64,000 bases of DNA from Endotrypanum monterogeii (lineage: Eukaryota; Euglenozoa; Kinetoplastea; Trypanosomatida; Trypanosomatidae), in the NCBI GenBank assembly GCA_000333855.2, contig CM007316.1:902794-966793 (forward strand). Reading direction: 5' to 3'. Position 1 is the first letter of the stretch. The number at the start of each line of letters is the position of its first letter. Under the pieces are notes generated by a model. The model was not told the DNA's origin. It was given only the letters and a program-made list of their open reading frames with translations, and ran no database searches. Both the position numbers and the translations under genes were made by a program. Of this stretch, positions 1 to 10,320 are shown piece after piece.

Positions 1-288
1 CTCGAGGTGTGCCTGCTCCTCAGCAGCGCGTGCCAGGCGTTCCTCCTCGGCCACACGCTCAAGGTGTGCCTGCTCCTCAGCAGCGCGTGCCAGGCGTTCC
101 TCCTCGGCCACACGCTCGAGGTGTGCCTGCTCCTCAGCAGCGCGTGCCAGGCGTTCCTCCTCGGCTACACGCTCGAGGTGTGCCTGCTCCTCAGCAGCCA
201 TGCGTGCCAGGCGTTCCTCCTCGGCCACACGCTCGAGGCGTGCTTGCTCCTCAGCAGCTACGCGTGCTTGTTCGTCGGCGGTATTTAT
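1..288 (-). repeat. 57-bp coding tandem repeat
   Basis: Near-identical 57-bp units at 1-57, 58-114 and 115-171, a 60-bp unit at 172-231 with one extra codon (Met), and a decayed partial unit from 232. All stay in frame with the minus-strand gene and encode 19- or 20-residue Glu/Ala/Arg units. The array continues past the left edge, so copy number is unknown. Confidence 0.95.
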
Positions 289-1281
289 CGAGTTGGAAGG
301 GTAGCGAAGAGTAGAGGTTTTTGCTTGTAACGAGGGCGTCACATCGGCACTGTGCACAGGTGTTTTGGCAGTGTTAGTAGGAACCGTTGCATTGGCTGAC
401 GGTGGAGCAGTAAGTGGTGGATAATCAGCGGGACGAACAGGATCCTTTGTAGGTAGGGTAGTGGACAACTCGCTTTGTGATTCGGTATCAAATGCAGGAA
501 ATTGGGTGGCGGCTCCGTGCTGCTCTGCAGCGGACCCTGCAGAGGTCGAAGTCGTAACGGAGACTCCTTTGGACTGAAAATTTTCATGCACGGGAAATAC
601 AGTTGGAAGTGTTTTGAGCAAGTCGTAGCGCTCGTCCTCCAGAAGGCGGCCGCGAGCCGCTACCGCAGCCATGGGCCCAGTGCTGAGGTGCCGAATCATT
701 TCAATTTTCTCGTACATCGCTTTTACAGTTGCTGCGTGCTTCGATGTAGAGGCGATGGCGGGGAAGCGAGATTGCATGAGATCGTGACAAACACCAAGAC
801 GTCGATTCACCACATGATCCCACCACCTATAACACCCAAGGTAGTCCGTCGTGTGTGTGATCTGCTCCTCAATGCCAAGGTTCAAAAGGAAGTAGGCTTC
901 GTCAAGCGCTTGACTAGCGCAATCGCTGGTCTGTGAAATTGCGTCTACAAGCAGCTCCAGAATTTCATCATCTGGCAAAGACGCCCATGCGTCTGCTTTG
1001 AGGGTAAACAACTTTGGTTGTGCATCTCCCGGGTGCTGTGCTGTGCTGTCGAGAGCCTGAGTGAGAAGTTTGCTGGCCGTCTGGTCCACCCTGCGCCATG
1101 CCCGAAACAGCCCTGCGGTGAGCTGGTCCAGTGTTTGTTCAAGACCCTTCTTTTCTGCAGTTGTGGAGGGGGAGGTGGTCATATCGGGTGCAGCAGTAGC
1201 GCCCCCTGCAGAGCTAGCATTCGGGGGAGGAGCAACGACCTGCCGAAGTGACTCCCGAACATTACTAAAAAAGCTCCACAT
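1..1281 (-). CDS. Tandem-repeat, coiled-coil-prone protein, 3' end beyond window
   Basis: Partial gene: an uninterrupted frame of 427 codons from the ATG at 1281 to the left edge; the stop lies outside. The first about 320 residues are unique: a hydrophobic-aromatic start (MWSFFSNVRESL), an Ala/Pro/Thr linker, then a probably helical globular part (about residues 55-230) and a Ser/Thr/Pro linker. From about residue 330 the protein becomes 19-residue repeats of the type RVAEEERLARAAEEQAHLE, rich in Ala, Glu and Arg, which predict a long single helix or coiled coil. Such E/A/R repeat proteins are common in trypanosomatids, often cytoskeletal, but that role is inference. I do not recognise the N-terminal part as a named domain. 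Codon usage and orientation match the other genes. Confidence 0.85.
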   Translation of the reverse strand, partial: MWSFFSNVRESLRQVVAPPPNASSAGGATAAPDMTTSPSTTAEKKGLEQTLDQLTAGLFRAWRRVDQTASKLLTQALDSTAQHPGDAQPKLFTLKADAWASLPDDEILELLVDAISQTSDCASQALDEAYFLLNLGIEEQITHTTDYLGCYRWWDHVVNRRLGVCHDLMQSRFPAIASTSKHAATVKAMYEKIEMIRHLSTGPMAAVAARGRLLEDERYDLLKTLPTVFPVHENFQSKGVSVTTSTSAGSAAEQHGAATQFPAFDTESQSELSTTLPTKDPVRPADYPPLTAPPSANATVPTNTAKTPVHSADVTPSLQAKTSTLRYPSNSINTADEQARVAAEEQARLERVAEEERLARMAAEEQAHLERVAEEERLARAAEEQAHLERVAEEERLARAAEEQAHLERVAEEERLARAAEEQAHLE

Positions 1282-3041
1282 GTTTGATAGCTCCGCTGCG
1301 ACTTAGAGAGGGACCACTGCTTTTTGTTGTTGTTGTTCAGTTGGATGTCGACGACTGGGGTGGAGGGGGGGGGGGTGAACAAAAACAGTTCAGTGGAGAA
1401 GAGAGCTAGTAAACAGCTGCAGACACGTAGGATAACGACCGAGAAAGCTTTATTCTGTTATAGGTGTGATCAATTGTTTCAGCAACGCAGGATGAAGTGG
1501 GGGAAGGCGGAGAAAGAGCAAAGAGGTAAAAAAAAAAGTCTTTTTCTTTTCCGGAGACCACCACGGCAGTGCAAATAAACGACCGAGCAAACGATGTTCC
1601 ACACAGACACACACACACACACACACACAAACCCGAAGATGCTCCACAATTATCAGCACACTAATAAATGGACTATTAATACACACAAGCACTGCCCCCC
1701 ACCCCCGGCCAAAAGAGGAAACAAAAACAAGAAGGGAAGCAGGAAAAAAAAAAGTGTGCACCGACAAGAATTCAATAGACAGAGGAGGAGGAGGAGGGAA
1801 GGGACGTCGGGAAAGAACCGATGAGAAAAAAGTTGGTAGTCACGCAGTGGCACAAGCAGCCACACATGCTCAGAGGCCCTTGTCAGATAAAAATTATGCT
1901 AATAGAAAGTTTTTCAAATGGACAAACGACACGTGATTGCAAGAGTAGATATATATATATATATATATATATGAGAGGTATTTCGCGCGGCGATGCTGTG
2001 AAAAGGTCAGCCAAAGGTGTGACCGTGGGTCAGGGGAAGCAAAGGGCGGGTTCAGCAGAGCCACGTATCAATGACGATCAACTAAGCGTGCGCCAGGTAC
2101 GAGACCTGGGTTGCTTCGTAATACTGCACAATCGCTGGCACGGATATTGTGCACTTATCCTCTTTTTTTCTTTTTTGAGCTCCCTCGCCAGTGTGTAGTC
2201 GGATACAGTAGGAGCCGCAACAGCCAAGTTCGGCACGGAGAGGAAGGGGGAGAGGTAAGGCTCCCCACTAAAGGCGTGTTACACGCGTATACGAGATGAG
2301 TGTTGTCTACAAGGATTGTGTCAAAAAAAAAAAAAGTGCAGAGAGAAAAGAACACCCTCTTGCTCGAATCGGGACATTCGTGTGCTAACGGTTTACGAAC
2401 AGTGTCGGGAAAGGCGTGTGTGTGCGCATATATGTGAAGGAAAAGGGAAAAGGAGGTCAGGACAATTTCAAGCTGCGACATTGCGAACAAATCACAGGAT
2501 TCATTGGAAGAAAAAAAGGGAGGGTCAGCGGGTGTAGCCGACGTAGGTATATGATACATAAATGCACACATACTCATAGGCACAGGCACACGCCTAAGCA
2601 TTTGGAGTTTAGAGAGTTTTTTTTTTGCTTGTTTCGCATAACTTCTTTTTTTTTTAGAGTGAAGTAATGACAACGATTGACACTTCAAACACACACACGC
2701 ACATATATATATATGATGAAGCAACAATACGAGCACTGCACACGTGTGCCCTCCACTGTATCCACGGAAATAAACTCGTAGGTTTACAAAAATGTATGCC
2801 CACACAAGCCGACGCACGGATGCTGACGCAGAAGAAATCGAGTCGGTAAGGATTTGTGCAAGAGGAGAGAGTGAGCGGAGGAATGGGGGGGGGGGGGAAC
2901 GGGCGGGTACTGCAGCAACGGGATGGCGCACCTGCTCCAAGGCGCATGCGAATCCAACCAAATTTACTTGTATCCCTCCTTCTCGCCCTGCTGAGGCAGT
3001 GCTCTTCTTTTTCTGCATACCGATCCTCGGAGCGGCATCGC
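1282..3041. other. Intergenic spacer
   Basis: No supportable gene. It holds a CA microsatellite at about 1607-1629, a TA microsatellite at about 1949-1972, several A runs, a G run near 2886-2898, and purine-rich stretches (pyrimidine on the transcribed sense strand) such as 2220-2260 that could serve as trans-splicing signals for the repeat-protein gene. The right part would be 3' UTR of the gene ending at 3042. Confidence 0.7.
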
Positions 3042-3896
3042 TTATGCAGGGTACATATTGTGAGTGTATCGTGCATCTGTCTTATGGAGAGGGTGCATTT
3101 GCACACCTTCCTTCATTTGCATAAACTTTCCATGAGGATACTTGCCAGACGGCTGTGCGAGCTGTATGGGCATGGCAGGGCCGCGCAAGTATGGCAACGC
3201 GTAATACCTCTCCATCTCGCGCGTTCGAAGAATGCCTAGTTCATGCTGCTCGGTGCGGTGAGCTTTGCGGGTGTTCTGGGTGACAATGTCGCGAGACACC
3301 AGGTCGAGGTGTTGCAATACACCCAATGGAACCTTGTCCATGGCCTCGGTATGCCACCACGTGTATAAGGCCTCCTTCATGGACGTAACATCCGCGATAG
3401 TGCGGAGGCCAGATTTTCGCTCTATGTGCTCCAGGTAAGACTCCAGGTCTAGGCGCGACCAGCATCTCGCGGTGTATTGATAGATGAACGGGGCCGTGTA
3501 GGTGAGTGGGAAGTGCGACGGTGTTTCATATTCCTCGCCGACCTCCGCGTAGTAGTCCCATTCCGGTGCCCCATCGTTAGCCGAGGCGCTGGCGGCCGAC
3601 ACAGTACGCCGACACACACTGTCTTGATGGAAACGAATGGGATCGTCAGACCAGCGAGCCCAGGGCCAGTGCCGGTAATGATTGCGGTTACGCATGCGAT
3701 TATGCCACTCCACGCCGCTGCGGGGGTCCCATGTGTTACCATACTCCTCTGGCATTTTATTTGCAAGCGGCGAGCGAACGTGAGCATTTTTGGGTGCCAG
3801 GTAGCGTGCCTTCCGGCGACGATGGGCGTACACCATGACTCGATTCATGTATCCCTTGGCCGTTGAGGCCAAGGAAATGGGAGTAGTACATAACAT
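3042..3896 (-). CDS. Conserved-looking basic protein, probably mitochondrial
   Basis: A 284-residue protein starting at the ATG at 3896. The frame is open further upstream, but that part crosses a CA repeat and a good splice acceptor at 3916-3917, so it is leader. The first about 40 residues are rich in Arg/Lys with almost no acid (MLCTTPISLASTAKGYMNR then a YAHRRRKARY stretch), typical of a mitochondrial presequence. The body is Trp/Tyr/His/Arg-rich with acidic interruptions and lacks membrane segments. Its look, with many aromatic and basic residues and an extended C-terminus, resembles kinetoplastid-specific subunits of mitochondrial ribosomes or respiratory complexes; I cannot assign a family, and that is inference only. 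Confidence 0.85.
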   Translation of the reverse strand: MLCTTPISLASTAKGYMNRVMVYAHRRRKARYLAPKNAHVRSPLANKMPEEYGNTWDPRSGVEWHNRMRNRNHYRHWPWARWSDDPIRFHQDSVCRRTVSAASASANDGAPEWDYYAEVGEEYETPSHFPLTYTAPFIYQYTARCWSRLDLESYLEHIERKSGLRTIADVTSMKEALYTWWHTEAMDKVPLGVLQHLDLVSRDIVTQNTRKAHRTEQHELGILRTREMERYYALPYLRGPAMPIQLAQPSGKYPHGKFMQMKEGVQMHPLHKTDARYTHNMYPA

Positions 3897-5380
3897 GATG
3901 GCTTCTGTTGACCTTCTGTCACAGGAAAAAAAAATGTGAGGGGGGACTTGACGATGGCCAACCCAGCAAGAATACTCTGCCTCAGTCAATAACGCACCCA
4001 CACACACACACACACCAAACGGCTGCTCCTCTAGACGTTGCGGAGGTGGAGAAAAGGGGGAAGTAGTCGGTGAAAATAAAGCGTGGTTTTGAAAAAAAAA
4101 AAGAATTTGTTTATAGTCAAGGAAGCGGTGAACCACCGGTGACCACAGAGCCCACTCTCACGTAAAATATGCGAGTGGGGGGGGGGGGAGTTGAGGGAAA
4201 GATGCATGGCAAAACCAAGACAGAGGGGATTTTTTTGTTTCTGCAGCGATGATGATGACCGTCGCTCCCACTTACTGTGTACGTAACATTACGCTAAAAT
4301 CCAGGTCGCTCCGGGTGGGACTGTGCATGCCCTGGTAATTTGGAAAAAGGATAAACACAGCCGTACAGCCGTGTGTCAACAGCGTCAGTGATTTGCCATC
4401 AGACCTCCCTCCCTCCCCCCCCCCAAAAAAGCTGCTCTACTTCATCGATGATGGAAGGGGAGGTGAACAGACATGCAGGTAGACGTCTTCTGAAAGGGGA
4501 ACACGCTACCTACGCACTCGATCACCCCCCCCCTCCCCGCGTCCCCGCGCACCCACTGTCCGCATCTTCGTGAGCCGTTTTGCCCTGCATGAATCAGAGA
4601 AAAGGTCCTCGAGAGAAGGGCGAAAATTACGTTCACTACGAGGTCATTGGGTGGTGAACAGGGAGAGTTGGGGATTCTTGTGTACCTTCCAGCTGCACAC
4701 CACAGGCAAGAGTAGAGAAGCAGCGGTCGACGGCAGAGCACAAGGAACAGGAAGAAGAAAATGAATGGAAGCCATAAAGTGAGCGCAGTTGCTGCCATCT
4801 CCTTTTTTCCCTTGTCACTTGCGCTCGCCCCTTTGTATTGTCTACCGTTGCGCATGCCACATCCGAGGAGAAGCTACCAATTTCTTCATCGTCGAGTGGA
4901 GCGCTTTCTTCTTTCCCTTCCCCTCCCTCCACATGCACACAAGCGCACATGAACAAGAAAGAAAAAGCAGGGAGAGGCCCCGTCATCGAGATGCGAGTGA
5001 AGACACAAAACATATACAAAAACAAAAAAAAATGTGCGCTGCTATGCATCCGAGGTGCACAATTCAGCATCAAGTCGCTCATCAAAGAGGAGTCATTGCA
5101 ACCCCGAGTAAGTTGTGAGGCATGGGGATCCACAAAAAAAAAAAAAAAACGAAAGCAAACAAAAAAAAAAATACTGCACGCGTCACCTCTAATCCCTTTC
5201 GATTTAACCATCCGTGTGTATTTAAAAGGGGGACACAGGCGGAGGCAACACAAGAAAGACGCACCGTACATACACATGTCTGTGCGCGTTCGAGGGGAAG
5301 GAACGCTGCCACGAGCAGGATTTCCTCAGTTATGTTCCGCTGCACCACAGCTCATTGTCTTCCTCCCCCCACCTTAACGG
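3897..5380. other. Intergenic spacer
   Basis: Leader of the 3042-3896 gene and 3' UTR of the phosphatase gene. Contains a CA repeat at about 3998-4015, C and G runs near 4171-4190 and 4405-4425, and A runs at 5130-5172. No coding signal beyond short low-complexity frames. Confidence 0.7.
3916..3917 (-). promoter_or_regulatory. Predicted spliced-leader acceptor AG for the gene at 3042-3896
   Basis: On the minus strand a long C/T run (complement of about 3922-3950) is followed by CTGTGACAG, 19 nt before the ATG. This is the usual trypanosomatid arrangement of pyrimidine tract then first AG. Predicted from sequence only. Confidence 0.6.
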
Positions 5381-7141
5381 TCACTGGTTATGCATCGCAG
5401 GAGTCGAAGAGGACTGTCCAACCCCGAACCCTTCCCGCAAGAGAACCTGACACACAAAACTCACAACAAAGCCCGTGGTTGCATAGGAAACAGTGCGTTG
5501 GTGTACATCCCAAAGCCACCAGTGTCGGTGAGTGCGAAGCGACCATACTTGATGACTATTTAAGAAACCGTCTGGTGAGCTCACCGCGTCCGAGTCGATG
5601 AGCGAAAATGAGGTGTTTCTGACACAGGAAGGGCTGTTGTGGACAGTGTCACCTTGCATCTTCGGAGACGCCTTGTTGGCGGTATAGGGGAGGTAGTACT
5701 CTCGGCGTCGTTCGTTGCCAAGAGTAGTCAGGCCGACAACTGTAGCCATACGTAAATAAAGTGGCCGAAAGGACCTGGGCAACTGCACTGCGTAGGCACC
5801 GGAAAAAAATGTGAAGATCCACTTGAGTGCAACTCCAGCGACGAAGGAGGAAACCTCCTTACTGACGACAACGATCACAATGCACACAATCCACTGGGCG
5901 AGAAAAGCGAGAGAGAAAAACTCATCAAATATGTTATTCGGTTTAGGGCGTGCCGCCAGTGTGCCATAGGTCGAATAGAAGGTCCAGAAACCGACCGTAG
6001 CGCCGATCACAACACCAGTGAAGCGAAGGCTATCGATGTAACATGGGCATGGATCATGAGGGGTGGCATGTGCGACGGAGAGAAGGTGCAGCGTCATGTA
6101 AAGGAGCACATATCCCCACCAGGGCGTATCTGAGCGCTCCAAGATGCAGGCCTCCCATCGATTGAGAAAAGCCACGTGGAGTACGATTGTAACGATGGCG
6201 ACCAGCCAGCCACCGATTAGGTCGCCCATCCAGTGCATGCCCAAATAAATACGTGAAAAGCTAACGTTTAGCAAGTAGAAGATAGATACCAGCCAGCACA
6301 CCAAAGCATGATCGGGGAAGGCACGCACCAGCTGAGTGTAGAGGACGAATGAGAAGACACCGCTCTGGCAAGAGTGTGTGCTGGGAAAGCCGTATTCTTG
6401 TTCGTGGGTGCTGCGCTTACCGTACATTTGCAACGGTGGGCAAGGCGGGCGTGGGCAGCACGCAAAGTCTTTCATGGTGCCCGTGACGTACTGCCCCACG
6501 CACAGCAGCGACGCGATCTGCATGCCCAGGAGCGGCATACCGATCCAGACAATCGTCGGGATATAGAGTATGTAAAACTCAGCCTCCCCAGTGAGACTCC
6601 ACAGCTGGAAATACCTCACACATACCCCATGCGGTGGGCCAAACATCTTTTGTGCCGTCGCAATCATGTGCACCTGCTGCTCACTACAGAAGCAATCGAT
6701 GTACCATCTTCGAAACCCAGCAGATCTGTGCCGGCGGCACCTGTGCACGATTTTTTTAAGTGTTGTGAGTGGCCCTGTGGCGACTGGGTATGAATTTACA
6801 ATGGGAGGCGAGGGGGGCGTTGGTATGGCGACATTTGATGTGGCGAGGCAGTCGTCGAAGGCGTGCGTTCCCCTCGTGGAGAGAAGCTTGCGGTTGCTCT
6901 CCTCCTTAACAAATACTTCCACTGTGGTCTGCGACGCCCCTGACATCGATGCTTTGCCATTCGTGTCGGTAGGTCCAAGACAGCTGCCACCACGAAAAAC
7001 AGTTCCGCTAGGGTTGCTAAGGCAATTTTCCGGGGGGGGGGTCGTGGTGATGTCATTGTCGAGACCATTGCTCTCCTGGCCCATAAAGAAGTCAGTGGAC
7101 GGGGCTACCTCCTGGAATGTGCCCGTGTGAGTGAGTGACAT
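5381..7141 (-). CDS. PAP2-family lipid phosphatase, sphingosine-1-phosphate phosphatase-like
   Basis: A 586-residue multi-pass membrane protein expected to dephosphorylate a lipid phosphate, most likely a sphingoid-base 1-phosphate, at the ER. The three motifs of the PAP2/haloperoxidase phosphatase superfamily are intact: KDFACCPRP (K224, R231, P232), PSTH (253-256) and SRIYLGMHWMGD (S296, R297, H303, D307). H256 and H303 are the expected catalytic histidines. About ten hydrophobic segments follow residue 185. The motif spacing and the sequence around the second motif (YGFPSTHS) resemble eukaryotic S1P phosphatases. The N-terminal about 150 residues are hydrophilic, Ser/Thr/Pro-rich and longer than usual for the family. 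The start chosen is the ATG at 7141; upstream in-frame codons run through a TA repeat and an acceptor-like TTTGTAG at 7231 and are likely leader. The substrate is inferred from resemblance. Confidence 0.9.
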   Translation of the reverse strand: MSLTHTGTFQEVAPSTDFFMGQESNGLDNDITTTPPPENCLSNPSGTVFRGGSCLGPTDTNGKASMSGASQTTVEVFVKEESNRKLLSTRGTHAFDDCLATSNVAIPTPPSPPIVNSYPVATGPLTTLKKIVHRCRRHRSAGFRRWYIDCFCSEQQVHMIATAQKMFGPPHGVCVRYFQLWSLTGEAEFYILYIPTIVWIGMPLLGMQIASLLCVGQYVTGTMKDFACCPRPPCPPLQMYGKRSTHEQEYGFPSTHSCQSGVFSFVLYTQLVRAFPDHALVCWLVSIFYLLNVSFSRIYLGMHWMGDLIGGWLVAIVTIVLHVAFLNRWEACILERSDTPWWGYVLLYMTLHLLSVAHATPHDPCPCYIDSLRFTGVVIGATVGFWTFYSTYGTLAARPKPNNIFDEFFSLAFLAQWIVCIVIVVVSKEVSSFVAGVALKWIFTFFSGAYAVQLPRSFRPLYLRMATVVGLTTLGNERRREYYLPYTANKASPKMQGDTVHNSPSCVRNTSFSLIDSDAVSSPDGFLNSHQVWSLRTHRHWWLWDVHQRTVSYATTGFVVSFVCQVLLREGFGVGQSSSTPAMHNQ

Positions 7142-7893
7142 CCCTCTGTTGGGTGTCGCAATGTCGCTGGCAGAAAACAACGCGCAGTTCCACGAAACGT
7201 GAGGTGTGACAATCGTTGGTGTGCTGGAGGCTACAAACCAACCGACAGGATATAAGGAAAGACCCGTGGGATGGTTGCAGGTGAGGAACGGTAACCTCCT
7301 CAATAAATAAATATATATATATATATATATGTATACCTTCAAAGTCGATAGAAGCACTGGAGGGAGGGGGAAAAAAAAAAGAGGGAGCGCTGCACCATCC
7401 GTAAGGCATACACCGAAACCGAGAGCGGGGGCGTGTTGGGTAAGAAGAAGGAGAAGACACACAAAAAATGAGCGAGGAGGAACAGATGGAGTGATGGGAA
7501 TGCCAAACCTAAAAACTCTGTAAACTGCGATTCAAAAGAACCAGGCGCGAATGCACAGTTCGAGGTAGAGCGTGACAAGTGAGTGAAGAGGTGCACAAAA
7601 TACGACTGTGGAAGAGAGGAAAATCAGGAGAGGAGAGGAGGAGGGGGAGGGAGAAAGAGCTAAAAGGAGGAGAGAAACCCAACTAAACAATGAAAATGAC
7701 GACGCGTGCACAAGCAAGCAAATGCTAGAGACGAAATAAAAATAAGAAAGAAGTACAACGGGTGAGGAAAGGAGGGGTGGTGGGAGGGACAAGCACAGGG
7801 AGCGAGGGAAGGGGTGAACCGCCTCACTCGCTTGGGCAGACGGACACCAATGTCAACAAATAAAAAATGTATGTAAACGACAGATAAAAAACA

Positions 7894-7927
<34 letters not shown>

Positions 7928-8589
7928 ATTTATTCACCCACACGGATACTCTCACGAGGAGTCCAGCTGAAAGGTGCCTGGGCAGAGATGATCGAGTCTA
8001 CGGAAGGAAGACGTTAGATGGTATCAGAAGCGCCGTAGAACAAACAAACAAAAATCGGGCAAACGTACAACAAACAAGCGGATCTCAGACATTAACGTGC
8101 GTCTGTGATTAAGGGAAAAATGAGTGGAAAGGCCGAAGTAAAAAAAGGGGGAAGAAGACTTTCAACGTGTATAACGAGATTTCCACCCCACTCACCCACC
8201 ACCTTTCTTTTTTTTTCCCGGATCTCGAAGCTTGGCCAAGTAATGGGAGAGGAGAGGAGCGGACGGTGTACGCAAAAAAAAAAAAAACGAAAAAAGAAGA
8301 AAGAAGAAAAGAGGGCGAATGATAAACCCGATCACAGAAAACGGCTGGCGCAGAGTCCCAAAAGGTGGGAGAAGGAACCGATGTTTAGACGTCTGTTGTG
8401 TAGAAGTCAAGTCACAAAAATGAATGATCCGGGGGTATGCTGCTTTATGTCTCTGTGTTTGAACAAGAGAGAAAAATTTCTTTATGATGTTGACCCCACC
8501 GTGCGATTTCCTTCTCAACGACTTTGATTAAAAGAAAATTGCCGCTGCACGGCGTCTCCAAGGTATTTTTGTTTTTCTTCCTCCCTCCT

Positions 8590-8829
8590 CTACGATACCC
8601 CGCACAAAAGAGGTAAAGGCAGGGGCAGAACGGGAAGGTAAGGGAGGGGAGGGCTGAGTTTTACCTTCTCTAACCACGCAACACCGGAAACTTTGCTTAA
8701 AAATGTAAGGGTACAGCGATTTTTCACCTCAGAGACATTGGAAGCGAGCAGGCCGGAGGGCAGGGGGTGCAGGAATGCTAATTTGTGAAAACGTGAAATA
8801 AAAAGGGGCTCCGACGCATATCCACGCAT
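8590..8829 (-). CDS. Candidate small ORF, 79 codons
   Basis: An ATG frame of 79 codons beginning one nucleotide after the first AG (8831-8832) that follows a roughly 85-nt sense-strand pyrimidine tract. That is the layout of a trans-spliced gene start. The product begins MRGYASEPLFISRFHKLAF, basic and hydrophobic, and ends in a Pro/Leu-rich tail with no recognisable domain. A chance ORF is as likely as a gene; the only support is the position of the splice-like signal. Confidence 0.25.
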   Translation of the reverse strand: MRGYASEPLFISRFHKLAFLHPLPSGLLASNVSEVKNRCTLTFLSKVSGVAWLEKVKLSPPLPYLPVLPLPLPLLCGVS

Positions 8830-8830
8830 A

Positions 8831-8832
8831 CT
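8831..8832 (-). promoter_or_regulatory. Possible spliced-leader acceptor AG
   Basis: First AG on the minus strand after a tract almost free of A and G in long runs (complement of about 8840-8915), ending GTGCAAG directly before T-ATG. It could also serve the 3' UTR of the upstream gene as a cryptic acceptor. Confidence 0.35.
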
Positions 8833-9189
8833 TGCACGAGCGCAAAGAGGGGGGGAAGAGAAAGAGCGACAAGAAGAAGACAGGCAGAAGTGTGACGGGA
8901 GGAAGGGGAAAAGGGAAAGAGAGCTATTTTGTAAGAAAAGACGACATTGGAAGTTATCAATCACCTAGGAGAAGGAGGTGCGGGAGAGGAGGGGGCGACA
9001 GAGACATGACTCTGTGTGTGTGTGTGTGTGTGTGCGTGTCTGTCTTCATACCCCTGAAATCCTTTCTATCGTAGGGTACGCACCATTCCGGTCGAAACTC
9101 ACGAAGCTGAAAGTCGACCACTTACACAATTAGGGAGAACACTTTTTAAAGATGAACATGGGATACTCCCATCTCGAGAGTACGAAATG

Positions 9190-9636
9190 TTAACCATCGG
9201 GCCACCCCCCGTCTTTTAAAAATTGATTCTGTGTTCCCATTACGAATGGGGATCGCGTCGTATTTTTTTTTGTTTTCGAGGGGGAAGGAAAGGGGACAGG
9301 ACGATGAGGGGCATCCGGCTTTTCTGACAGACTGTTAAGAAGAACCCAAAGGAGAGCGGCACTCATGGCATCAAGCCACTTTTCTGCTGGCGAGTCACTA
9401 TCGAGTACCATCATAACTCTAAAAGAAGGATGCAAGTCTTGTACTCTGTCGACCCTCTCCGGAGAAGATGATAGCAGTAGGTGAGAGCTACCCGGCGCGT
9501 GTTGCAAAAAAAAAAAACGAAAAAAGCACATGAAGTATGCGTCAACCGGAAGAATCAAGTGCAAGGCACTGCAGGGGCGATTAAGCTGAAAGGAGACATG
9601 TAAAATGGCAGATGTGAAAGATGGCATACCCTCCAT
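9190..9636 (-). CDS. Candidate ORF of 148 codons, doubtful
   Basis: An ATG frame in the long spacer. Its product contains a Phe-rich stretch encoded by an A run on the plus strand and otherwise mixed sequence (for example SPAEKWLDAMSAALLWVLLN). There is no known domain and no strong pyrimidine tract just upstream; a TA repeat lies about 50 bp before the ATG. It may be a chance frame within a 3' UTR or a decayed gene. Confidence 0.15.
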   Translation of the reverse strand: MEGMPSFTSAILHVSFQLNRPCSALHLILPVDAYFMCFFRFFFLQHAPGSSHLLLSSSPERVDRVQDLHPSFRVMMVLDSDSPAEKWLDAMSAALLWVLLNSLSEKPDAPHRPVPFPSPSKTKKNTTRSPFVMGTQNQFLKDGGWPDG

Positions 9637-9681
9637 TGAAACAGAAACGACACTCTTCAGCAATCATATAAAGAAAATACA

Positions 9682-9720
<39 letters not shown>

Positions 9721-10320
9721 CTTTTTTTTTCAAGGATGGAAAACAAGATCGAAGAAACGAGGGGGAAAATATGACCTCTACGACCACATGCACATACGCG
9801 GAGGTGCTTCACCCCTCGAAAACGGTGCGCTTGCCAAGCTTATTGTGGGGATAATGTTTGTGTACAGACCTCGCGTACTGGTGAGGGGGGGGGAGGGAGG
9901 GAGGGAGGAGGGGGAGCATACGTGGGCTCAGGTGCGCACACGAAGGAACGTTCTATTTCCTTAGAGATATACACATGGGTGTGTAGAGATATGTGCGTCC
10001 GTGTGGTTTGGAAACAGGTGTATGCACCATTGATACGACGACGGAAAATATCAAGAAAAAAAATGGAAGAGCGGGATTGAGGAAAGAACAAAACAAAAAA
10101 AAGTAAAGACTTGTGCGGCGAGGCAAACATATTCACGATGAAGAATTTAAAGTTTTCGCATCTTCCCTTTTGTCAATTCTGCCGGGCCGGAGGATTTATG
10201 ATATCGTAGAACACTGCGCTCCTTCTGTTTTCATTCTTCTTAGGACAGAAAGCAAGCACAAAAACAAATTTTGCCCCGATCGAGAGATCTGCTCAACAGA
10301 GACACCTGAACCAAGAAGCT

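Noticed and set aside
7..330. Plus-strand frames across the 57-bp repeat
   Set aside because: No ATG start (GTG); the minus frame is open for 427 codons with a proper ATG and non-repetitive N-terminus.
2155..3018. 287-codon minus-strand frame in the first spacer
   Set aside because: Product is dominated by Ser/Phe/Lys from homopolymer and CA/TA runs, and there is no domain; consistent with a UTR.
4636..5277. 213-codon minus-strand frame downstream of the phosphatase gene
   Set aside because: Low-complexity Phe/Ser-rich translation of A runs, no family resemblance.
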